Below the pieces are notes generated by a model. It had not been told where the DNA came from. It saw only the letters and a program-made list of their open reading frames with translations, and did not search any database. A DNA stretch of 64,000 bases from Betaproteobacteria bacterium SCN1 (GTDB lineage: Bacteria; Pseudomonadota; Gammaproteobacteria; Burkholderiales; Thiobacillaceae). Every line of letters starts with the position of its first letter. The first letter of the stretch is position 1. Position numbers and translations under genes: made by a program. Below, piece by piece: positions 1 through 7,018 of the stretch. The DNA is taken from NCBI GenBank assembly GCA_008923315.1, contig WBSF01000001.1:124001-188000 (forward strand). Reading direction: 5' to 3'.

Positions 1-1
1 G

Positions 2-184
2 GTTTACGAGGATGGCATGAGCCGCCAGCAGGCGCGATTGTGGCAATCGTGGGCGGACTACATGCATGAATGGTGCCGGCGCCCGGATTTTCGCGCGGCG
101 TTGCCGGCGCTGTTGCACGGCGAAGACCCCGGGTTCGTTGCCGCCATAAACCGGATCGCGTCCGAAGCAATGGCCGGGCGCTGA
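2..184 (+). CDS. C-terminal end of an unidentified protein (partial)
   Basis: An open frame enters from the left edge and ends at a TGA at 182-184, giving the last 60 residues of a protein (VYEDGMSRQQ... to ...EAMAGR). The tail is Trp- and Arg-rich and reads as helical. I do not recognise the family and it shows no known motif. Coding is supported by high GC at third codon positions, by the frame running in from outside the window, and by the stop lying 3 bases from the stop of the convergent GGDEF/EAL gene, as expected for tightly packed convergent genes. The upstream part is outside the window. Confidence 0.6.
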   Translation, partial: VYEDGMSRQQARLWQSWADYMHEWCRRPDFRAALPALLHGEDPGFVAAINRIASEAMAGR

Positions 185-187
185 GGC

Positions 188-3100
188 TCAGGCAGGTGCC
201 GGCGTGCGCTGGTCGAGCCAGTCGAGCAGCGCGTCGAGCGGCAGCGGCCGGCTGAAATAGTATCCCTGCGCCTGGTCGCATCCCATCACTTGCAGCGCGT
301 CGGCGGTGGCGGCGTTTTCCACGCCTTCGGCGATGACGCCGAGCCCGAGATTGTGCGCGAGCGCGACGGTCGAGCGCACGATGATCGCGTCCTGCGCGCT
401 GTCCGCCAGGCCGGAGACGAAGGAGCGGTCGATTTTCAGTGCGGCAAGCGGCAGGCGGCGCAGATAGGCGAGCGAGGAATAGCCGGTTCCGTAATCGTCG
501 ACCGCCACGGCCGCGCCGAGCCTGGCCAGCTGGCGCAGCATCGCGGTCGAGGTGTCGGGGTCCTGCATGAGCGCGGTTTCGGTGAGTTCGAGCTCGATTT
601 CGCCCGGGCGCGTGCGGCCTTCGTCGAGCGCCCGCCCGAGGTGTGCGGCGAGGCCGTCGTCGAGCAGGTTGCGTGCCGATAAGTTGATGGCGATGGGCTG
701 GCCGTGCCCACGGGCGTTCAGACGCTGCTTGTCGAGTATCGCCAGATCGAGGATGGTCCGGGTAAACGGGTGGATCAGTTCGTTGATTTCCGCCAGATGG
801 ACGAAGTCCGCCGGGTAGAGCAGGCCGTGGCGCGGATTGTTCCAGCGTACCAGTGCCTCGAAGCCGACGACGCGCCGGCTCGCCAGATCGAGTTTCGGCT
901 GGTAATGCAGTACCAGCTCGCCATTGTCGACCGCGTGCGCCAGTTCCACCGCCAGCGTGAGGCGTTCGGGACTGTGGGTATCGCAGGTCCGGTCGTATGC
1001 GGCTACGCCGATTCCGGCCTGTTTGGCCTGGTACATGGCCACGTCGGCGGCGCGCAGCAGATCGTGGCTGGTGTCGCCATGCAGGGGGTGGACGGCGACG
1101 CCGATGCTGGCGCCGATCTGCAGGGCGATGCCCTGGATGACGAAAGGCGCGCGTAACGAGGCCCTGAGATGCCGCGCAAGTGCGACCGCTTCGGTTTCGT
1201 CGCCGATGTCGGGAATCAGCAGGGCGAATTCATCCCCTCCGAGGCGGCAGACAAGGGCGTCGCGCTCATGCAGGGCGGATTCCAGGCGCGGCCCGATCTG
1301 CGTGAGCAGCTGGTCGCCCACGTGGTGGCCCAGCGTATCGTTCACTTCCTTGAAGCGGTCCAGATCGAGCAACATCAGGGCGGCGGCGCCGCTTCCGCGG
1401 TTTGTGACGCGTTCGCCGAATTCGGCGTGGAGTACCGCCCGGTTGGGCAGGTGCGTCAGACTGTCGTGGCGTGCCTGGAAGGCGAGGCTGATGACGTGAC
1501 GCGAATTGGCGATGGCCAGTGCGACGGTATTGCTGAGGGCGCCGAAGGTCTCGATTTCAATGTCGCTGAAAGCATGGCGTTCGCGGTAGACGATGTTGAT
1601 CCCCCCCAGCACCTGATCGTGGTAGACCAGCGGTGCCACCAGCCCGGTCCGCAGCCCGACCGAGGCGAGGCAGCTGCGCAAATTGGGCTGAATGCGGTCG
1701 TCGTGGCCGAAATCGTCGGAGACGATGATGCGCCTGGACGATACGGCCTCGCCGCAGAGGCTGCCCGTGAGGGGAATGCTGCGCGTTAGGTCGAGGAATG
1801 TCGCGTCGAAGCCGCTGCTGGCGGCGAGGTCCAGCCGGTTGCCGTCGTCGCTCAACAGATAGATCGCAATGTGCGGCGCGTGGCTCAGCCCGGCCAGGGC
1901 ATCGATGGCCTCGCGCAGAATGTCGTCGAGTTCGAGCGAGGCGTGGATACGGTTCGAGAGCTGATTGATGGCACGCAGGCTGGCGTTGCGTTCGATCAGT
2001 GTCTGGCGCGATTCGAGCAGTGCCGCTTCGGCGGCCTTGTGTGCGCTGAGATCCGCTGCGATCCCGAGGAAACCCTCGATATGTCCGTCCGGCGCATGCA
2101 GCGCGCTCACCGAGAGACGGACCGGGAAGCGGCTGCCATCGCGCCGCACATAGGTCCAGTCCCGCTCTTCGGTTTCACCGCGGCGCGCGCGTGCGACGAA
2201 CACCTCGAAACCGGGTTCGATTCGCTCGCCCAGCGCCTGGCTCAATTCGATGGCGCGTTGCGCGACCTCGGCGGCGTCGTGAATGCGTTCAGGCGTGGCG
2301 CGACCGATCATTTCGTCGGCACGGTAGCCCAGCATGCGTTCCGCGGTGGCATTGAAGCTGACGATCACGCCTGCAGGGTCGGTGCTGATGATGCTGTACT
2401 GGGCGCTGTCCAGTACCGTTTCCCGCCAGTCCGACAGGCGCGCCACGGCCGCGTCGGCGGCCGTCTGGCGGCGTACGGCACGTCGATAGACCAGGGTTGC
2501 CCCGAGAAGAAACGCGGCGAACAGAAGCGTGGGCGCTATCAGGCGTTGCAGCCATTCGTGCAGCAGTGCGCCGAGCGGAACGAGTGCGCTGGCATTGAGC
2601 CCGTATTCGGGAATGCGCTCGTGGACAACCAGATGCCAGCCGCCCAGATTGGGCATGTTGAGCAGCAGGCTGTCCTTCGACGGATTCTGCGCGCTCAGGC
2701 GTTCAAGGGTCGACGGCGCCGCCTTGCGGGTGAAACAGCCATAGAGGATGCGTTCGCGGCGCCCGGGGGGCAGGGGGTGGAAATACTGCATGTAACCGTC
2801 GTCGCGGAGCAGCATCGTGGCGGTATTGGGCGGCAGCGTGGCGTTGGCCAGCAGGGAGTGTCCGCCTTCGATCGGATAGCCGGCGGTCATGACGGCCGTG
2901 GGCCCGCCTTGCGCGTCGAGCAGTGGAACGCGTACCGGGATCACCCATTCCTTCAGAAGGGTCATGTAATACGGCCGGCCGATTTCCAGCTTGCCCGTTT
3001 GCAGGCTTTTGAGAAAGCTTTCGCGCGTTTCGGACTGCTGGACGAGATTGGGCAGCGGTGCGCCCGGCGGGATGCCGCTGACGAGAATCAGTTGCCCGTC

Positions 3101-3430
3101 GGTACGTGCGAGGCCGAAACCGGCCATGCCGGGATCGATGGACCGGATCCGCTCGAACAGCGCCAGGCCGTTTTCCGGCGTATCGAGCGTGCCCTTTTCG
3201 ACGAGCTCGGTGCCGATGCCGCGCAGGATCAGTCCGTAGTTGCGCAGCGTGGTGCGCGTGTTCTGCACCAGGGTGGTGTTGAGGTAATGAAGGCTGGCTT
3301 CGGCGTCGCGCCGTGTTTCGATCCAGTGGCGGGCGACGGCGCCGCAGTAGGCGATCAGGAGAAAACCCGCCATGAGATAGAACAGGCCGCGCAAAGGTTT
3401 GCTGTGGGTCGAGGAAAGAGACGGAGCCAT
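188..3430 (-). CDS. Membrane-bound PAS-GAF-GGDEF-EAL cyclic-di-GMP signalling protein
   Basis: A 1080-residue inner-membrane protein predicted to make and/or degrade cyclic di-GMP. A first membrane segment lies near residues 14-34 and a periplasmic sensor region follows to about 295. A second membrane segment (about 298-315), a PAS domain (about 335-465) and a GAF-like domain (about 495-645) come next. The GGDEF domain has the intact motif at 731-735. The EAL domain has the signature at 858-860, the loop DDYGTGYSS, the LKIDRSFV lysine and a late EGVE, so a working phosphodiesterase is likely. The usual RxxD inhibitory site before GGDEF is absent (ERDA instead). No clear ribosome binding site precedes the ATG. 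The gene converges on the unknown gene at the left edge. Confidence 0.93.
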   Translation of the reverse strand: MAPSLSSTHSKPLRGLFYLMAGFLLIAYCGAVARHWIETRRDAEASLHYLNTTLVQNTRTTLRNYGLILRGIGTELVEKGTLDTPENGLALFERIRSIDPGMAGFGLARTDGQLILVSGIPPGAPLPNLVQQSETRESFLKSLQTGKLEIGRPYYMTLLKEWVIPVRVPLLDAQGGPTAVMTAGYPIEGGHSLLANATLPPNTATMLLRDDGYMQYFHPLPPGRRERILYGCFTRKAAPSTLERLSAQNPSKDSLLLNMPNLGGWHLVVHERIPEYGLNASALVPLGALLHEWLQRLIAPTLLFAAFLLGATLVYRRAVRRQTAADAAVARLSDWRETVLDSAQYSIISTDPAGVIVSFNATAERMLGYRADEMIGRATPERIHDAAEVAQRAIELSQALGERIEPGFEVFVARARRGETEERDWTYVRRDGSRFPVRLSVSALHAPDGHIEGFLGIAADLSAHKAAEAALLESRQTLIERNASLRAINQLSNRIHASLELDDILREAIDALAGLSHAPHIAIYLLSDDGNRLDLAASSGFDATFLDLTRSIPLTGSLCGEAVSSRRIIVSDDFGHDDRIQPNLRSCLASVGLRTGLVAPLVYHDQVLGGINIVYRERHAFSDIEIETFGALSNTVALAIANSRHVISLAFQARHDSLTHLPNRAVLHAEFGERVTNRGSGAAALMLLDLDRFKEVNDTLGHHVGDQLLTQIGPRLESALHERDALVCRLGGDEFALLIPDIGDETEAVALARHLRASLRAPFVIQGIALQIGASIGVAVHPLHGDTSHDLLRAADVAMYQAKQAGIGVAAYDRTCDTHSPERLTLAVELAHAVDNGELVLHYQPKLDLASRRVVGFEALVRWNNPRHGLLYPADFVHLAEINELIHPFTRTILDLAILDKQRLNARGHGQPIAINLSARNLLDDGLAAHLGRALDEGRTRPGEIELELTETALMQDPDTSTAMLRQLARLGAAVAVDDYGTGYSSLAYLRRLPLAALKIDRSFVSGLADSAQDAIIVRSTVALAHNLGLGVIAEGVENAATADALQVMGCDQAQGYYFSRPLPLDALLDWLDQRTPAPA

Positions 3431-3501
3431 GCGGTCGGAATAAACGTCTTCTGCTTAGACGCTATATACGGGCACGGCCGGTATGGGCTGAAGCCCGGAT
3501 G

Positions 3502-4488
3502 TCAAAACTCGGTACGAATGTCCCGGTTCAGGAGTGTGTCGACCGCCTGGGGGGCGGGGAGGCCGTCGTAGAGGATGCGGCAGACGGTCTGGGTGATGGG
3601 CATGTCGACACCCAGCCGGATGGCCAGAGCATCCACTTCGCGCGCCGTCGGCACGCCTTCGGCCACGTGGCCGAGCTCGGCGAGGATGGCGTCGAGCGGC
3701 TGGCCGTGCGCAAGTCGCAGGCCGACCTGGCGATTGCGCGAGAGGTCGCCGGTAGTGGTGAGAATGAGATCGCCCAGGCCGGAGAGTCCCATGAAGGTTT
3801 CGGCGTGACCGCCGAGACAGATGCCGAGACGGGTCATTTCGGCCAGTCCGCGCGTAACGAGCGCGGCCCGTGCGTTGTGTCCGAGTGCGAGGCCGTCGCA
3901 GATGCCCGCGGCGATCGCCATGACGTTCTTCAGGGCACCGCCGATTTCGACGCCGACGACGTCATCGTGCGCATAGATCCGCATGCGTTGCCCGGAGAGG
4001 GCTTCGGCGAGGGGCTGCGCGAGCGTGGGATCGGTCGAGGCGAGCGTGAGGACGGTCGGGCAGCCGCGCGCGACTTCCAGCGCGAAACTGGGGCCGGACA
4101 ATACGCCGGCCCGGGCGTCTGGCGGGAGGCACTCGGCGACGAGCTGGTGCGGCAGCTTGCCGCTGCCGGGTTCGAACCCCTTGCAGACCCAGATCAGGGG
4201 CGGCAGGGCCGGGCGGCGCGCCAGTGCGGCGAGCGTCGCCCGCAGGGCATGGGTGGGGACGGAAACGACGATCAGTTCGGCGGCATCCGCCGCGACGTCG
4301 AAGTCGGCTTCGAAGGCGAGTGCCGCCGGTAAGGGGCACTCGGGCAGGTAGCGCGCATTGACATGGTGGGTCCGCATCGTGTCGAGCTCGGCGGCGTTGC
4401 GTCCCCACAGGACGACGTCATGCGCGCCGGCCCAGTGTGCGGCCAGTGCGGTACCCCATGCGCCGGCGCCAAGCACCGCGAGTCTCAT
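3502..4488 (-). CDS. gpsA: Glycerol-3-phosphate dehydrogenase [NAD(P)+]
   Basis: The 328-residue protein reduces dihydroxyacetone phosphate to sn-glycerol-3-phosphate, the backbone of membrane phospholipids, in the cytoplasm. The N-terminus carries the dinucleotide-binding GAGAWG (residues 7-12). The middle has the family blocks CKGFEP, LSGPSFA and EIGGALKNV (with the catalytic Lys), followed by the typical GLGDL and a C-terminal lipid-synthesis dehydrogenase domain. Length matches the family. Its ATG overlaps the TGA of the SH3 gene (ATGA), so the two are translationally coupled. It is the last gene of the secB-SH3-gpsA group. plsY elsewhere in the window uses its product. Confidence 0.96.
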   Translation of the reverse strand: MRLAVLGAGAWGTALAAHWAGAHDVVLWGRNAAELDTMRTHHVNARYLPECPLPAALAFEADFDVAADAAELIVVSVPTHALRATLAALARRPALPPLIWVCKGFEPGSGKLPHQLVAECLPPDARAGVLSGPSFALEVARGCPTVLTLASTDPTLAQPLAEALSGQRMRIYAHDDVVGVEIGGALKNVMAIAAGICDGLALGHNARAALVTRGLAEMTRLGICLGGHAETFMGLSGLGDLILTTTGDLSRNRQVGLRLAHGQPLDAILAELGHVAEGVPTAREVDALAIRLGVDMPITQTVCRILYDGLPAPQAVDTLLNRDIRTEF

Positions 4489-4928
4489 TCGCCCCAGACC
4501 TCGTAGACGGGCAGCCAGCCGGCCAGGCCGTCGGTGTGCTTCACGGGCAGCCAGCCGGAAGGATCGGCGTCGCCGGTCACGGCCAGCACTACGCCGCGCG
4601 CAGCGCGGAAGACGAGATCGGCATCGAGACGCGGGGCACGGCGCACGCTGCCCGCGTCAACCTTGACCATGACCGTCCGCGGGCCGCCCAACGCCGCTTT
4701 TTCGACCCAGACCAGACGGCCGCCGGGGTCGCGCACCTTGGCCCACGATTCGGTGTCGACGATGATTTCGAGCGGCAGGCCCGGCCCGGCCACCGCGATT
4801 CGGCTGGCGGCGGTCGAGGGGGCGTCGTACAGCACTGTGGCCCGGCCCGTGCTGCGGTATTCCAGCGCATGCGCCGGAAGCGCCGCCAGAACGAGACACA
4901 GGCCGAGAAAGGGGTGGGTCGCGGTCAA
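4485..4928 (-). CDS. Exported SH3-domain protein
   Basis: About 147 residues. I place the start at a TTG that overlaps the secB stop (TTGA). This gives MTATHPFLGLCL followed by a hydrophobic core ending ALPAHA, a classical signal peptide, with the mature protein starting near LEYRSTG. The rest holds two bacterial SH3-like modules: one around the 'VLYDAPS' start and WAKVRDPGGRLVWVEK, the other around VRRAPRLDADLVF to DGLAGWLP. It is probably a periplasmic wall-associated protein of unknown ligand. The same frame stays open far upstream of secB, but only the part after the TTG has a sensible protein profile. It sits between secB and gpsA with overlaps at both ends. Confidence 0.8.
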   Translation of the reverse strand: MTATHPFLGLCLVLAALPAHALEYRSTGRATVLYDAPSTAASRIAVAGPGLPLEIIVDTESWAKVRDPGGRLVWVEKAALGGPRTVMVKVDAGSVRRAPRLDADLVFRAARGVVLAVTGDADPSGWLPVKHTDGLAGWLPVYEVWGE

Positions 4929-5380
4929 TGCGTTTGCGGCGCAGCCTGCTGCTGCTGGGCCTGTTGCTGCTGCATGAACAGAGCCTCGAAATTGACCGGG
5001 TTGAGCAGCAGCGGGGGGAAACCGGCGCGGACCACGACATCGGACACGGTTTCGCGCAGATAGGGGAACACGATGTTGGGGCAGCCGATGCCGAGCACCA
5101 TGGGCATCTGCTCCTGCGGTACGTTCTGGATGCGGAACAGACCGGCCTGCGCGCATTCGACCAGGAACATCGTCTTGTCGGCGACCTTGGCGGTGATGGT
5201 GACGGTGATGCTGGTCATAAACATGTCGGGCCCGAGCGCCTTGCTCTCGGTGGACATGTTGACGTCCATCTGGGGCGCGTCGCGCTCCAGGAAAATGGCG
5301 GGCGCGTTCGGTACTTCGACCGACAGATCCTGAACGTAGATCTTTTCGATATTGAACACGGGTTGTTGCTCGTCGGACAT
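4925..5380 (-). CDS. secB: Protein-export chaperone SecB
   Basis: The 151-residue tetrameric cytoplasmic chaperone keeps preproteins unfolded and hands them to SecA. The sequence shows the family hallmarks: a FNIEKIYVQDLSVE N-terminus, the PNAP-IFLE block, GLFRIQNVP, and the GCPNIVFPYLRE and GFPPLLLNPVNFEALF blocks near the C-terminus. The tail is Gln-rich, as in other betaproteobacterial SecBs. The ATG is preceded by the strong ribosome binding site AGGGAGA. It follows trxC but is separated from it by a hairpin with a T-rich tail, so it may have its own promoter. Confidence 0.97.
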   Translation of the reverse strand: MSDEQQPVFNIEKIYVQDLSVEVPNAPAIFLERDAPQMDVNMSTESKALGPDMFMTSITVTITAKVADKTMFLVECAQAGLFRIQNVPQEQMPMVLGIGCPNIVFPYLRETVSDVVVRAGFPPLLLNPVNFEALFMQQQQAQQQQAAPQTH

Positions 5381-5391
5381 GGTGTCTCCCT

Positions 5392-5419
5392 GAATAAGAA
5401 ACCGGAGCCTGGGCTCCGG
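5392..5419 (-). terminator. Hairpin with T-rich tail between trxC and secB
   Basis: Positions 5402-5409 and 5412-5419 form a perfect 8-bp GC-rich stem with a 2-base loop. On the minus strand it is followed by TTTCTTATT. It lies 60 bases after the trxC stop and just before the secB ribosome binding site, so it fits an intrinsic terminator or attenuator of trxC transcription. Confidence 0.6.
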
Positions 5420-5478
5420 GATATGCTTGAAATGGTGCCGCCGGCCTGCGGCGGGTTTTTCGCCATTCTACACGCGCT

Positions 5479-5907
5479 TCAGTGAACGCCCTGTGACGCG
5501 AGCCAGCGCTTGAGCGCGTGCGCGTCCACTGCGCCGGACATGCGTGCGGCCTCGGCGCCATTGCGGAACAGGATCAGGCTGGGAATGCCCTTGATATGGT
5601 GGCGCATCGATATCTGCGGCCAGGCCTCGGTATCGACCTTGGCGAACCGGACACGGCTGGTCATTTCGCCGGCGACCTGCTGGAAGACCGGCGCCATCAT
5701 CTTGCACGGGCCGCACCAGCTGGCCCAGAAATCGACCAGCACGGGCAGGCCCGCCTTGGCGATGAAGCGGTCGAAACTGTCGGCGGTCAGATCGAGAGGC
5801 GTGCCGGGCAGCAGCGGGGCACCGCATTTGCCGCATTTGGGGGCGTCGCCCAGGCGGGCGTCGGGGACGCGGTTGACGGCGAGGCAATGCGGGCAGGCGA
5901 GTTCCAT
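5479..5907 (-). CDS. trxC: Thioredoxin 2 (TrxC-type, zinc-binding N-terminus)
   Basis: A 142-residue cytoplasmic disulfide reductase. The N-terminus has two CxxC pairs (C5/C8 and C25/C28) that form the zinc site typical of TrxC and absent from TrxA. The thioredoxin fold follows, with the active site WCGPC at 64-68 and the cis-proline loop KGIPSLILF. TrxC proteins reduce oxidised cysteines under oxidative stress. The gene lies just downstream of grxC on the same strand, but the long hairpin at 5978-6023 separates the two transcripts. Confidence 0.95.
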   Translation of the reverse strand: MELACPHCLAVNRVPDARLGDAPKCGKCGAPLLPGTPLDLTADSFDRFIAKAGLPVLVDFWASWCGPCKMMAPVFQQVAGEMTSRVRFAKVDTEAWPQISMRHHIKGIPSLILFRNGAEAARMSGAVDAHALKRWLASQGVH

Positions 5908-5969
5908 GAGGTTTCCTGGATGGATGGAGATATCCCTTCAGATGGGTGTTCCGGCCGTTGAAATCAAGT

Positions 5970-6023
5970 CGTACAAAGCGACACGGGGGCACGGCGAAAC
6001 CGTTCGCCGTGCCCCCGTGTCGC
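5970..6023 (-). terminator. 21-bp perfect hairpin after grxC (end of the arsR-grxC unit)
   Basis: Positions 5978-5998 and 6003-6023 are exact inverted complements around the 4-base loop ACCG, giving an unusually long, GC-rich 21-bp stem. On the minus strand it starts 9 bases after the grxC stop and is followed by TTTGTAC. It is probably the terminator of the efflux/glutaredoxin operon. The T tract is short, so protection of the mRNA 3' end is an alternative role. Confidence 0.72.
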
Positions 6024-6032
6024 GTCCTGTCC

Positions 6033-6296
6033 TCAGCCGGCGTTCAGCAGCGGCATCAGCTTGCCGGCGGCATCCAGGGCAGAGGTGTCGTCGAAACCGC
6101 CGACGTGCGTGTCGCCAATGAACACCTGGGGCACGGTGCGGCGGCCGCCCGAACGTTCGATCATCTCGTCCATGCGCGTAGGGTCGAGATCGATGCGGAT
6201 CTTTTCGATTTCGCTCACGCCGCGGCTTTTCAGCAGGCGTTCGGCCGCCACGCAATAGGGGCAGACGGCGGTGCAGTACATCACGACCTTTTGCAT
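6033..6296 (-). CDS. grxC: Glutaredoxin 3 (dithiol)
   Basis: An 87-residue glutathione-dependent oxidoreductase. The active site CPYC lies at residues 12-15. The glutathione-binding TVPQVFIGD loop and the GGFDD motif follow in the usual places. The start is the ATG giving MQKVVMYCT, which matches family length; the frame continues upstream, but that part is unlike any glutaredoxin. It follows the rhodanese gene by 10 bases on the same strand. The last position in the operon suggests reduction of mixed disulfides or persulfides formed during the stress that the operon answers. Confidence 0.95.
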   Translation of the reverse strand: MQKVVMYCTAVCPYCVAAERLLKSRGVSEIEKIRIDLDPTRMDEMIERSGGRRTVPQVFIGDTHVGGFDDTSALDAAGKLMPLLNAG

Positions 6297-6306
6297 CGGG
6301 GCTTCC

Positions 6307-6729
6307 TCATTTCTTCTTGCGTTCGATGGGCAGGTTGGCGCGTTCCCAGGCCACGATGCCGCCATCGAGGTTGTAGACGGTCTCGAAACCGGCTTTTTTC
6401 AGCACATTGCAGGCGCGTGCCGAACGGTGGCCGCTTCGACAGTTCACAAGCACGGGTTTGCTCTTGAATTTTTCCAGCTCGCCGAGGCGGGTGGAAAGCT
6501 GGCCGAGGGGGATGTGCTTCGATTTGGGGATGTGCCCGGATTCGAATTCGCTCGGTTCGCGCACATCGAGAATCAGGGCGTCGTCGTTGTAGAGGCGGGT
6601 GGCCTTGAGCGTGTCGGCGGATTCGAATCCAGCCATCCGTTTGCCGACGAAGGTCCACAGCAGCATGGCGCCGGACACGGCGGCGACCGCCACCAGCATC
6701 CAGTTGGCCTGGAGAAATTGCGTGTCCAT
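6307..6729 (-). CDS. Membrane-anchored rhodanese-like sulfurtransferase
   Basis: 140 residues: an N-terminal membrane helix (about 10-29) and a single rhodanese domain. The active-site loop is CRSGHRS at 97-103, with the persulfide-carrying Cys97. LDVREPSEFESGHIP and LDGGIVAW are standard rhodanese blocks. Single-domain membrane rhodaneses of this type occur in E. coli YgaP and near GlpE. Here the rhodanese half and the DUF2892 half of a YgaP-like protein are encoded as adjacent genes, this one and the gene at 6746-6964. It is followed by grxC. Confidence 0.92.
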   Translation of the reverse strand: MDTQFLQANWMLVAVAAVSGAMLLWTFVGKRMAGFESADTLKATRLYNDDALILDVREPSEFESGHIPKSKHIPLGQLSTRLGELEKFKSKPVLVNCRSGHRSARACNVLKKAGFETVYNLDGGIVAWERANLPIERKKK

Positions 6730-6745
6730 GCGTGTCGATACCGGT

Positions 6746-6964
6746 TCAGAGGCCGCAGCCCTGTTTTACGCCGGCTTTCTTCAGCATGATGTCCATGGGG
6801 CAGAAACGGGTGAGGCCGGACTGGAACAGGTTGAAGCCGACGAAGGCGGTAAACCAGAGCCAGGACAGCTGGGTCATGTCCACGGTGCCGGCGAAATGGG
6901 CCAGCGCCAGCGACAGCATGATGAAAAAACCGGCGATGATGCGGACAAGGCGTTCAACGGTCAT
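6746..6964 (-). CDS. DUF2892 (YgaP-like) small membrane protein
   Basis: A 72-residue protein starting MTVERLVRIIAG, with two membrane helices (about 6-24 and 35-55) and the DUF2892 ending GLTRFCPMDIMLKKAGVKQGCG. The ATG at 6964 has AAGGAAG seven bases upstream; an upstream TTG would consume that ribosome binding site, so I reject it. DUF2892 domains form the membrane half of YgaP, a rhodanese of sulfur stress. Cys residues near the C-terminus are shared with the paralogue at 44532-44723. It lies between the RND pump and the rhodanese on the same strand. Confidence 0.88.
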   Translation of the reverse strand: MTVERLVRIIAGFFIMLSLALAHFAGTVDMTQLSWLWFTAFVGFNLFQSGLTRFCPMDIMLKKAGVKQGCGL

Positions 6965-7018
6965 GATCACTTCCTTCAAAAACGAACACGCGATGATAAA
7001 GACCAGCAGGCTCCGATA

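Noticed and set aside
3431-3501. TTGACA at the gpsA end as a promoter for the GGDEF/EAL gene
   Set aside because: No -10 lies at 16-18 bases; the nearest TATATA is 31 bases downstream.
5438-5460. Hairpin CCGCCG/CGGCGG followed by GTTTTT on the plus strand
   Set aside because: It looks like an intrinsic terminator for plus-strand transcription, but no plus-strand gene lies upstream. It might stop antisense transcription, which I cannot support.
4929-5561. Upstream extension of the SH3-protein frame through secB and into the trxC 3' end
   Set aside because: The translated extension is Arg/Pro-rich without family features, while secB is unmistakable on the same strand in another frame. The TTG overlapping the secB stop gives a normal signal peptide.
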